Assembly (NCBI RefSeq): GCF_003182485.1
Contig: NZ_QGTX01000001.1
Span: 4,240,001 to 4,304,000 of the forward strand
Origin: Geodermatophilus normandii
GTDB lineage: Bacteria > Actinomycetota > Actinomycetes > Mycobacteriales > Geodermatophilaceae
Direction: 5' to 3'
DNA length: 64,000 nt
Shown here: positions 42,372 to 49,193 of the stretch, in pieces
How positions within the stretch are numbered: the first letter of the stretch is position 1
How the letters are laid out: the number at the start of each line of letters is the position of its first letter
Program-made: the position numbers and the translations under genes
The notes under the pieces: model-generated
The model's input: the letters and a program-made list of their open reading frames with translations, nothing else
What the model was told of the DNA's origin: nothing
Databases searched by the model: none

Positions 42372-43427
42372 GTGACCCGCCCGACCGTCCCGATGGACGC
42401 GTGGGAGGCCGCCGTCGCCGGCCGCTCCCCCGACGCCGTCCGGATCGGTCTGGCCGTCCCGCTGACCGGGTCGCTCGCCATGACCGCGCCCTCGGCGCTG
42501 GACCTCGCGGCGCTGGCCGCCGACGAGCTCACCGAGGCCGGTGGCGTCCGCGGACGCGCCGTCGAGCTGGTCACCGTCGACGCCGGACGGCGTCCCGCGG
42601 AGGTCGCCGCCGAGGTCGCCGCGCTGCACGCCGCCGGCGCCGTGGACGTCCTCGTCGGCTTCTCCACCAGCGACGTCTCGCGCGCGGTCGCCGCCGCGCT
42701 CGCCGGGCGCGCCGGCTACGTGTTCACCCCGCCGCACGAGGGCGGGCGCGGCACCCGCGGCGCGCTGCGCCTCGGCTCCTCGCCGCTGGTGCAGCACGCG
42801 GCCGCGCTGGCCTGGCTGGTGCGGCACCGGCGCGCGCGGCGCTGGGTGCTGCTCGGCACCGACTACGTGTGGCCGCAGGCGGTGCACCGGGCCGCGCGGA
42901 CCGTGCTGCGCGACCTCGGCGCCGAGGTCGCCGGCGAGCTGCTCGTCCCGTTCGGCCCGTCCGACCCCGGCCCGGCGCTGGACCTGGTCCGCCGCACCCG
43001 CGCCGACGCCGTCCTGCTCAGCCTCGTCGGCCGCGACCTCGTCGCCTTCAACCGCGCCTTCGCCCGCGCCGGGCTCGACCGCCGCGTCGTCCGGCTCTCC
43101 GGGGCGCTCGAGGAGAACGGCCTCTACGCGGTGGGCGGCGACGGCACCGGCGAGCTCTACGCCTGCATGCCCTCCTTCGCCATGTCCCCGTCGGGAGAGG
43201 CCGACGGGGCCGGCGACGAGGGACAGCTGGCGCTGCAGGAGCGGCTGGCGGCGCGGGTCGGGCCGAACGCCCCGGTGGTGTGCGCCTACGCGCGCGGCGT
43301 CCACGACGGCGTCCGCACCGCCGCGCGGCTGCTGGAGACGGGCATGCCCGAGCCGGCGCGGATCCCCCGGCCCCGGCTGGCCCGCGCCGACGGGCTGCTG
43401 TTCCGCGAGGTCGGGTCGCCCGACTGA
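42372..43427 (+). CDS. AmiC-like cytosolic substrate-binding protein
   Basis: A 351-residue periplasmic-binding-protein fold without signal peptide or lipobox, so it should stay in the cytosol. It resembles AmiC, the amide sensor of Pseudomonas amidase operons: 'VPLTGSLAMTAPSALDLAAL', 'GFSTSDVSRAV', 'LLGTDYVWPQAV' and 'LVPFGPSDPG' align with AmiC landmarks. AmiC normally holds an ANTAR antiterminator (AmiR); none is seen here. The following permease and acetamidase genes support a short-chain amide ligand. GTG 42372 has no Shine-Dalgarno (leaderless likely); ATG 42393 is an alternative. Confidence 0.78.
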   Translation: MTRPTVPMDAWEAAVAGRSPDAVRIGLAVPLTGSLAMTAPSALDLAALAADELTEAGGVRGRAVELVTVDAGRRPAEVAAEVAALHAAGAVDVLVGFSTSDVSRAVAAALAGRAGYVFTPPHEGGRGTRGALRLGSSPLVQHAAALAWLVRHRRARRWVLLGTDYVWPQAVHRAARTVLRDLGAEVAGELLVPFGPSDPGPALDLVRRTRADAVLLSLVGRDLVAFNRAFARAGLDRRVVRLSGALEENGLYAVGGDGTGELYACMPSFAMSPSGEADGAGDEGQLALQERLAARVGPNAPVVCAYARGVHDGVRTAARLLETGMPEPARIPRPRLARADGLLFREVGSPD

Positions 43428-43430
43428 CCC

Positions 43431-43467
43431 CCACTGCTTCCGATCGGAAACAACAGTGGCCTACCCT
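43431..43467 (+). promoter_or_regulatory. Operator-like nested palindrome and promoter
   Basis: A perfect 12-bp palindrome TTCCGATCGGAA (43438-43449) sits inside outer arms CCACTG (43431-43436) and CAGTGG (43454-43459), followed by a -10-like TACCCT (43462-43467). This lies in the 78-bp gap before the permease gene and could be a regulator site for permease and acetamidase. Confidence 0.5.
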
Positions 43468-43505
43468 CCCCGCGTCCGGCTGCGTGCCGGCCGAGAGGAG
43501 GAGCC

Positions 43506-44957
43506 GTGAGCGACCCCCGCACCACCCCGTCCCCCGACCTCACGAAGCCGGGAGGGACCGGCGCCGGAGCGGTGCCCGCCGCCGGCGCGGCCGGCGTCGA
43601 GGAGTTCGGCTACCGCCAGGAGCTCAAGCGCTCGCTGACGTTCACCGACCTGCTGGTCTACGGCCTGGTCTTCATGGTCCCGATCGCGCCGTTCGGGATC
43701 TTCGGCAGCGTCTTCCAGGGCTCCGGCGGCATGATCGCACTCGCCTACGCCATCGGCGGGCTGGCGATGGCCTTCACCGCGGCGTCGTACTCGCAGATGT
43801 CGCGGGCGTTCCCGATGGCCGGCTCGGTCTACACCTACGCCGGCCGCGGCATCGCCCAGCCGGTCGGGTTCATGGCCGGCTGGATGATCCTGCTCGACTA
43901 CGTGCTCGTCCCCGCGCTGCTCTACCTCATCGCCGCGGTCGCGATGAACTCGATCGTCACCTCGATCCCGGTGTGGGTGTGGCTGATCGGCTTCGTCGTC
44001 CTCAACACCGTCGTCAACTACTTCGGCATCGAGTTCACCGCGCGGGTCAACAAGATCATGCTGGTGGCCGAGCTGATCGTCCTGGCGGTCTTCCTGGTCA
44101 TCGGCGTCATCGCGCTGGCCACCGGCGAGGGCCGCGGCTTCGACTTCACGCCGATCTACAACAGCGACACGTTCTCCCTCGAGCTCGTCTTCGGGGCGGT
44201 GTCGATCGCCGTCCTGAGCTTCCTCGGCTTCGACGGCATCTCCACCCTCGCCGAGGAGAACCGCGACTCCGCCCGCTCGATCGGCAAGGCGATGATCGCC
44301 GCGCTGGCGCTGGCCGGGACGCTGTTCATCGTGCAGACCTGGGTCGCCGCGCTGCTCGTCCCCGACCCCGACACCCTCATCGCCGAGGGCGACGCCGCCG
44401 GCACCGCGTTCTACGACGCGGCCGAGGTCGCCGGCGGCGCGTGGCTGGGCACCCTGACGGCGGTGGCGACGGCGGTGGCGTGGGGCTTCGCGAACTCCCT
44501 CGTCGCCCAGGCGGCCACCTCGCGACTGCTCTTCGCGATGGCCCGGGACCGCCAGCTGCCCGCCTTCCTGCGCCAGGTGCACCCGACCCGCCGCGTGCCG
44601 GTCAACGCCACGCTGCTGGTGGCGGTCGTCTCCCTCGTGCTGGGTCTCTACATGGAGTCCCGCGAGGACGGCATCACGCTGCTGTCGACGCTGGTCAACT
44701 TCGGCGCGCTGTCGGCGTTCCTGCTGCTGCACGTCTCGGTGGTGTGGCACTACGTCGGCCGGCTGGGGAGCAGGAACTACTGGCTGCACCTCGCGGTGCC
44801 CGTCATCGGGTTCGCGATCCTGGCCTACGTCGTCTACAACGCCCAGGTGGCCGCCCAGGAGCTCGGCTTCGTGTGGCTGGTCGTCGGCCTCGTGCTCATG
44901 GGCGTCCTGATCGCCACGGGCCGCAAGCCCGAGATCCGAGCGGAGGAGGACCTGTGA
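43506..44957 (+). CDS. APC-superfamily amino acid/amide permease
   Basis: A 483-residue permease with about twelve transmembrane helices of the APC type ('LLVYGLVFMVPIAPFGIFGS', 'FLGFDGISTLAEENRDSARS' is the conserved loop after TM6). It probably imports an amide, amine or amino acid for the downstream acetamidase. GTG at 43506 has a strong GAGGAGGA site. Its stop overlaps the acetamidase start by four bases (GTGA). Confidence 0.87.
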   Translation: MSDPRTTPSPDLTKPGGTGAGAVPAAGAAGVEEFGYRQELKRSLTFTDLLVYGLVFMVPIAPFGIFGSVFQGSGGMIALAYAIGGLAMAFTAASYSQMSRAFPMAGSVYTYAGRGIAQPVGFMAGWMILLDYVLVPALLYLIAAVAMNSIVTSIPVWVWLIGFVVLNTVVNYFGIEFTARVNKIMLVAELIVLAVFLVIGVIALATGEGRGFDFTPIYNSDTFSLELVFGAVSIAVLSFLGFDGISTLAEENRDSARSIGKAMIAALALAGTLFIVQTWVAALLVPDPDTLIAEGDAAGTAFYDAAEVAGGAWLGTLTAVATAVAWGFANSLVAQAATSRLLFAMARDRQLPAFLRQVHPTRRVPVNATLLVAVVSLVLGLYMESREDGITLLSTLVNFGALSAFLLLHVSVVWHYVGRLGSRNYWLHLAVPVIGFAILAYVVYNAQVAAQELGFVWLVVGLVLMGVLIATGRKPEIRAEEDL

Positions 44958-45976
44958 CGGCGTCCCTGGAGGTCGTGTCGCTGGAGCCGACCCCCGACCA
45001 GTACCGCTTCTCCTTCGGCGGTGGCGAGCCGCTGCTCACGGTGGCGCCGGGCACGGTGGTCGAGCTGACCACCGAGGACTGCTACGGCGGCAGGGTCCGC
45101 GGCGTCGACGACCTGCCCAGCCAGGTGTGCGACTTCCCGTACCTCAACCCGGTGAGCGGCCCGATCGCCGTGGAGGGCGCCGAGCCCGGCGACACCCTGG
45201 CGGTGCACCTGGTCGACATCGCGCCGGCCCGCGACTGGGCGGTGTCGAGCACCTTCCCGCACTTCGGCGCGCTCACCACCACCCACTCGACGGCGATGCT
45301 GCACGAGCCGCTCGAGGAGCTGGTCTGGCTCTACGAGGTCGACCGCGAGCGGGGCACCTGCCTGTTCCGGCCGCGCCGCGGCGGCCCGGAGGTGGAGCTC
45401 CCGCTCGACCCGATGCACGGCACGATCGGCGTCGCCCCGGCCGCGGGCGAGGTGTTCGCCAGCATCACCCCGGGCGCGCACGGCGGGAACATGGACACCC
45501 CGGAGATGCGGGCGGGCACGACCGTCCACTTCGGCGTCAACGTGCCCGGCGGGATGCTCGCCCTCGGCGACGGGCACTGCCGCCAGGGCGAGGGCGAGGT
45601 GTGCGGCACCGCGGTCGAGTCGGCGATGCGCACGGTCGTCGTCGTCGACCTGGTCAAGGGCGGCGCCCCCGCGTGGCCGCGGCTGGAGACCGACGAGTTC
45701 CTCATGTCGACCGGGTCGGTCCGGCCGCTCGAGGACGCCTACCGGGTCAGCCAGCACGACCTGGTGACCTGGGCGGCGCAGCTCACCGGGTGGGACCCGC
45801 TGGACGCCCTGCAGCTGGTCAGCCAGGCCGGCCTGGCGCCCGCGGGCAACGTGGTCGACACCAACTACACGATGGTCGCCAAGCTGGCGAAGCGGTTCGT
45901 GCCGGGTGCCGTGGCGCACGACGGCGTCCACGAGCGGCTGCGCGCCACCGCCGCGGCCTACCTGCAGCAGCGCTGA
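44954..45976 (+). CDS. Acetamidase/formamidase family protein
   Basis: A 340-residue member of the FmdA/AmdA family, which hydrolyses formamide or acetamide to the acid plus ammonia. Family landmarks: 'FPYLNPVSGPIAVEGAEPGD', 'HSTAMLHEP', 'MHGTIGVAP', 'HGGNMDTPEMRAGT' and 'GDGHCRQGEGEVCGTAVE'. It is translationally coupled to the permease and lies downstream of the AmiC-like sensor, giving a compact amide-nitrogen module. Confidence 0.9.
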   Translation: MTASLEVVSLEPTPDQYRFSFGGGEPLLTVAPGTVVELTTEDCYGGRVRGVDDLPSQVCDFPYLNPVSGPIAVEGAEPGDTLAVHLVDIAPARDWAVSSTFPHFGALTTTHSTAMLHEPLEELVWLYEVDRERGTCLFRPRRGGPEVELPLDPMHGTIGVAPAAGEVFASITPGAHGGNMDTPEMRAGTTVHFGVNVPGGMLALGDGHCRQGEGEVCGTAVESAMRTVVVVDLVKGGAPAWPRLETDEFLMSTGSVRPLEDAYRVSQHDLVTWAAQLTGWDPLDALQLVSQAGLAPAGNVVDTNYTMVAKLAKRFVPGAVAHDGVHERLRATAAAYLQQR

Positions 45977-45983
45977 CGGCCGG

Positions 45984-46023
45984 CCCGGGACTCGCCTTTC
46001 ACGCGCGGAAGGCGAGTCCCGGG
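45984..46023 (+). terminator. Hairpin terminator
   Basis: A perfect 15-bp inverted repeat (cccgggactcgcctt / aaggcgagtcccggg) with a 10-base loop begins eight bases after the acetamidase stop and separates it from the hydrolase gene. Confidence 0.8.
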
Positions 46024-46073
46024 CGCCCGGCGGGGTAGCGGAACGGAACGCCACCGCCGTCGGAGGAGTGCCC

Positions 46074-46910
46074 GTGCCCGAGTCCCCGCAGAACCGCCGG
46101 TCCGGCGGGCGCACCGCGCCCGGCCGCGCTCCCGGGTTCCTCCAGCCCAGTCGGCGAGCCACCCTCCTCGCGGCCACCGAGCCGGTCCGTGCCGCGGCGA
46201 GCGCCGGCGCACTCGCGCTCACCTATCCCCTGCTGCGCGGCGCCCCCCGCGGCGAGCCGCACGGCGTCCTCGTGCTCCCGGGGCTCATGGCCTCCGACGC
46301 CTCCACCGTGACCCTGCGCCGCTGGCTGCGCGGGCTGGGCTACCCGGTGGTCGGATGGGAGCTCGGCCGCAACCGCGGCCCCACCCGCGAGATCACCGAG
46401 CAGCTGCCGAAGCTGGTCGAGCAGCTCGCCGACCGGCACGGCGGCCCCGTCAGCGTCGTCGGGCAGAGCCTCGGCGGCATCTTCGCCCGGCGGCTGGCGC
46501 TGCGGGTGCCGCGGCTGGTGCGCCAGGTCGTCAGCCTCGGCTCGCCCTTCGGCCTGGCCGGCCGCCCCGCCGACGGCACGCCCGGCGCCCGTGCGTACGC
46601 CCGCTACCGGCACCTGCACGCCGTGCCGACCACCGGCCGGGGCGACCTGCGCGGCGCGCTGCCGGTCCCGAGCACCGCGGTCTACTCGCGCTGGGACGGC
46701 GTCGTCGACTGGCGGGCCTGCCGGCAGCGGCCCGGCCCGGGTGCGGAGAACGTCGGCGTGCACGCCAGTCACCTCGGGATGGGCCACGACCCGGCGGTGC
46801 TGTGGCTGGTCGCCGACCGCCTGGCCCAGTCCCGCGACGACTGGCGGCCCTTCACCCCGCCGGCCCGCCTGCGGCTGCTCTACACCAGCGAGGACGACGT
46901 CGACGGCTGA
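46074..46910 (+). CDS. Lipase-like alpha/beta hydrolase
   Basis: A 278-residue alpha/beta hydrolase with nucleophile elbow 'GQSLGG' and N-terminal 'VLVLPGLMASDAS'; the second half holds 'WDGVVDWRAC' and 'ASHLGMGHDPAVL', with the likely acid and His. The substrate is unknown (ester or lipid). GTG at 46074 follows GGAGGA. It overlaps the convergent flavoprotein gene by 31 bases. Confidence 0.8.
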   Translation: MPESPQNRRSGGRTAPGRAPGFLQPSRRATLLAATEPVRAAASAGALALTYPLLRGAPRGEPHGVLVLPGLMASDASTVTLRRWLRGLGYPVVGWELGRNRGPTREITEQLPKLVEQLADRHGGPVSVVGQSLGGIFARRLALRVPRLVRQVVSLGSPFGLAGRPADGTPGARAYARYRHLHAVPTTGRGDLRGALPVPSTAVYSRWDGVVDWRACRQRPGPGAENVGVHASHLGMGHDPAVLWLVADRLAQSRDDWRPFTPPARLRLLYTSEDDVDG

Positions 46911-48526
46911 CGCCGCGCGCGCAGGACGGCGTCGGCCACGTGGGCGTGCCCCTCGTGCCCGCCGTGCCCCTCGTGCCCGCCGTGGTCGTGTCCCCCGTGC
47001 CCGTTCTCGTGCGCGCGGGCGCGCCGCGGCCGGGTCTCGGCGACCTCCACCGTCCACTCGGCCGGGTCGAGGACGGCGGCCATCTGCTCGCCCGTGGCGT
47101 ACCACTCGGGCAGTCCCGGCCGCTGCAGGCCGCGGGAGAGGTCGCTGCCGTCGTGCACGGTCACCAGCAGCGTGCCGCCGGGCGCGACCGCCGTCGCCAG
47201 CCGGCGCAGCACGTCGTCGCGGGTGGCGGGGAGGAAGTGCAGGAACGACGCCGTCACCAGGTCCCAGCGCTCGTCGCCGGGCTCCCACGTCGAGACGTCG
47301 GCCCGGCGGGTCTCCAGCGGCACACCGGCCTGCTCCGCCGCCGCGGCCGCCCGGTCCAGCGCGGTCCGGGAGAGGTCGAGCGCGGTGACCTGCCAGCCCC
47401 GCCCCGCCAGCCAGACGGCGTCGCCGCCCTCGCCGGCACCGGCGTCCAGCGCGCGCCCGGGCGGCAGCCCGGCGGCCTCGGTGGCCAGCACGTCGTTCAC
47501 CCGGCCGCTCCAGACCCGGTGCTCCTGCGCCCGGTAGCGGTCCTCCCACCAGCGCTCGCCGAACTCCGGGTCGGTCTGCGCGCGCAGCACCTCGACCGCG
47601 AACCGGGTGTCCTCGGCGACGAGGTCGGCGTTGACCGCCGCCCCGGCCATCAGCCCGGCCGCGGCCGCGCCGATCACCTGGGCGCCCGGGTCGGCGACGT
47701 TGCCGGCGGCCCACACGCCGGGCACCGCGGTGGCGCCGCGCGGGTCCACCGGCACGTGCGCCCCGACGACGGCCTCACCCATCCGGAACGGCTCGGCCTC
47801 CAGGCCCAGCCCGGTCAGCACGGCCGATCGGGCCACGAACCGCGGGGCGACGACGACGGCCGCGCGCGGCACGACCCGCCCGTCCGCCAGGCGCACGCCG
47901 GTGAGCCGCCCGCTCCCGGTCTCCAGCGCCGCCACCTCGCCGCGCACCACCCGGACCCCGCGGGCGGCGAGCGCCTCGGCGGTGTCGTCGTCGGGCTCCG
48001 GCGCGGTGTGCAGGAAGAGGACGACGTCGGCGCTCCACTGCCGCCAGAGCTGGACCTGGTGCAGCGACATGGGGCCGGTGGCGACCACGCCGACCGCCTG
48101 GTCGCGCACCTCCCAGCCGTGGCAGTACGGGCAGTGCAGGACGTCGGTGCCCCACAGCTCGCGCACGCCCGGGATCTCCGGCAGCTCGTCGGTGAGGCCG
48201 GTGGTGACCAGCAGCCGGCGCGCCCGCAGTCCGCGGCCGCCGGCCAGCTCGACGGTGAAGGCGCCGGCCGAGCCGCCGACGGCGGTCACCGTGTCCCGCA
48301 CCAGCGTTCCGCCGTACCCGGCGACCTCCGCCCGCCCGGCGGCGAGCAGGTCCGCGGGCGGCGTGCCGTCGCGGCCCAGGTAGTTGTGCATCTCGTGCGC
48401 CGGCGCGTTGCGCGGCGTCCCCTCGTCGACGACGGCGACCGAGCGCCGCGCCCGTCCCAGCGCCAGGGCCCCCGACAGGCCCGCCGCGCCTCCACCGATG
48501 ACCACCACGTCGTACGTCTCGTCCAT
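46880..48526 (-). CDS. FAD disulfide oxidoreductase/SAM methyltransferase fusion, His-rich tail
   Basis: A 548-residue fusion. Residues 1-310 are thioredoxin-reductase-like: 'VVVIGGGAAGLSGALAL' (FAD) and the redox pair Cys132/Cys135 in 'HCPYCHGWE', which resembles the 'CxxCHGxE' of GliT-type dithiol oxidases more than TrxR. Residues about 330-510 are a class I methyltransferase ('ALDAGAGEGGDAVWLAGRGW', 'VTASFLHFLP'). Residues about 510-535 contain nine His in 'HENGHGGHDHGGHEGHGG' and what follows, a likely metal-binding stretch. ATG 48526 is chosen (GTG 48535 possible). Divergent from an XRE-cupin regulator. Substrate unknown; a thiol is the best guess. Confidence 0.85.
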   Translation of the reverse strand: MDETYDVVVIGGGAAGLSGALALGRARRSVAVVDEGTPRNAPAHEMHNYLGRDGTPPADLLAAGRAEVAGYGGTLVRDTVTAVGGSAGAFTVELAGGRGLRARRLLVTTGLTDELPEIPGVRELWGTDVLHCPYCHGWEVRDQAVGVVATGPMSLHQVQLWRQWSADVVLFLHTAPEPDDDTAEALAARGVRVVRGEVAALETGSGRLTGVRLADGRVVPRAAVVVAPRFVARSAVLTGLGLEAEPFRMGEAVVGAHVPVDPRGATAVPGVWAAGNVADPGAQVIGAAAAGLMAGAAVNADLVAEDTRFAVEVLRAQTDPEFGERWWEDRYRAQEHRVWSGRVNDVLATEAAGLPPGRALDAGAGEGGDAVWLAGRGWQVTALDLSRTALDRAAAAAEQAGVPLETRRADVSTWEPGDERWDLVTASFLHFLPATRDDVLRRLATAVAPGGTLLVTVHDGSDLSRGLQRPGLPEWYATGEQMAAVLDPAEWTVEVAETRPRRARAHENGHGGHDHGGHEGHGGHEGHAHVADAVLRARRQPSTSSSLV

Positions 48527-48556
48527 GCCGCCCACGGTGCGCCCAACGGTGCCGGC

Positions 48557-48587
48557 TTGACAAACTCCGTTGCAGGAACGGCAAACT
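48557..48587 (+). promoter_or_regulatory. Promoter and operator of the XRE-cupin gene
   Basis: A perfect -35 TTGACA (48557-48562) and a -10-like CAAACT (48582-48587, 19-bp spacer) place the start of transcription at about the GTG at 48595, giving a leaderless mRNA. Between them lies the dyad CCGTT-GCAGG-AACGG (48567-48581), a good operator for the XRE protein and perhaps also for the divergent fusion gene. Confidence 0.6.
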
Positions 48588-48594
48588 GGACGGC

Positions 48595-49179
48595 GTGACC
48601 GACCTCGATGCCGTCCTCGACGCCGTGGGCCCGCGCCTGCGCGAGCTGCGCCGGCAACGCGGCGCCACGCTCGCCTCGCTGTCGGAGGACACCGGCATCT
48701 CGGTCTCCACGCTGTCCCGGCTGGAGTCCGGGCAGCGCCGGCCGACGCTGGAGCTGCTGCTGCCCCTGGCGCGGACGCACCAGGTGCCGCTCGACGAGCT
48801 CGTCGACGCCCCCGAGACCGGTGATCCGCGGGTGCGGCTCACGCCGGTCACCCGGCACGGCGCGACGTTCATCCCGCTGACCCGCCGGCCCGGTGGGCTG
48901 CAGGCCTACAAGCAGGTGCTGCCACCGCGCTGGGGCGGGGAGCCCGGCGAGCAGCGCTCGCACGGGGGCTGGGAGTGGGTCTACGTCCTGTCCGGGCGGC
49001 TGCGGCTGCTGCTCGGCGACACCGACGTCGTCCTCACGCCCGGCGAGGTGGCGGAGTTCGACACCCGCACCCCGCACTGGCTCGGCAACCCCGACGACCG
49101 GCCGGCCGAGCTGCTGGCCCTCTACGGCCCGCAGGGCGAGCGCATCCACGTCCGCGCCGCCACCGCCCGCCGCGGCTGA
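48595..49179 (+). CDS. XRE-cupin transcriptional regulator
   Basis: A 194-residue regulator: N-terminal XRE HTH ('LRELRRQRGATLASLSEDTG' and 'SVSTLSRLESGQRRPTLELL', about 15-70) and a C-terminal cupin (about 105-185; 'GGWEWVYVLSGRLRLLLGDT', 'GEVAEFDTRTPHWLGN'). Cupin regulators sense small molecules. It diverges from the oxidoreductase-methyltransferase gene 68 bases away, so it most likely controls that gene. Confidence 0.9.
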   Translation: MTDLDAVLDAVGPRLRELRRQRGATLASLSEDTGISVSTLSRLESGQRRPTLELLLPLARTHQVPLDELVDAPETGDPRVRLTPVTRHGATFIPLTRRPGGLQAYKQVLPPRWGGEPGEQRSHGGWEWVYVLSGRLRLLLGDTDVVLTPGEVAEFDTRTPHWLGNPDDRPAELLALYGPQGERIHVRAATARRG

Positions 49180-49193
49180 TCCGGCCGGCGGGG

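Noticed and set aside
42401..45976. A 1191-codon plus-strand frame spanning the amide locus
   Set aside because: Only its last ~340 codons are real (the acetamidase). The rest is an off-frame shadow of the AmiC-like and permease genes.
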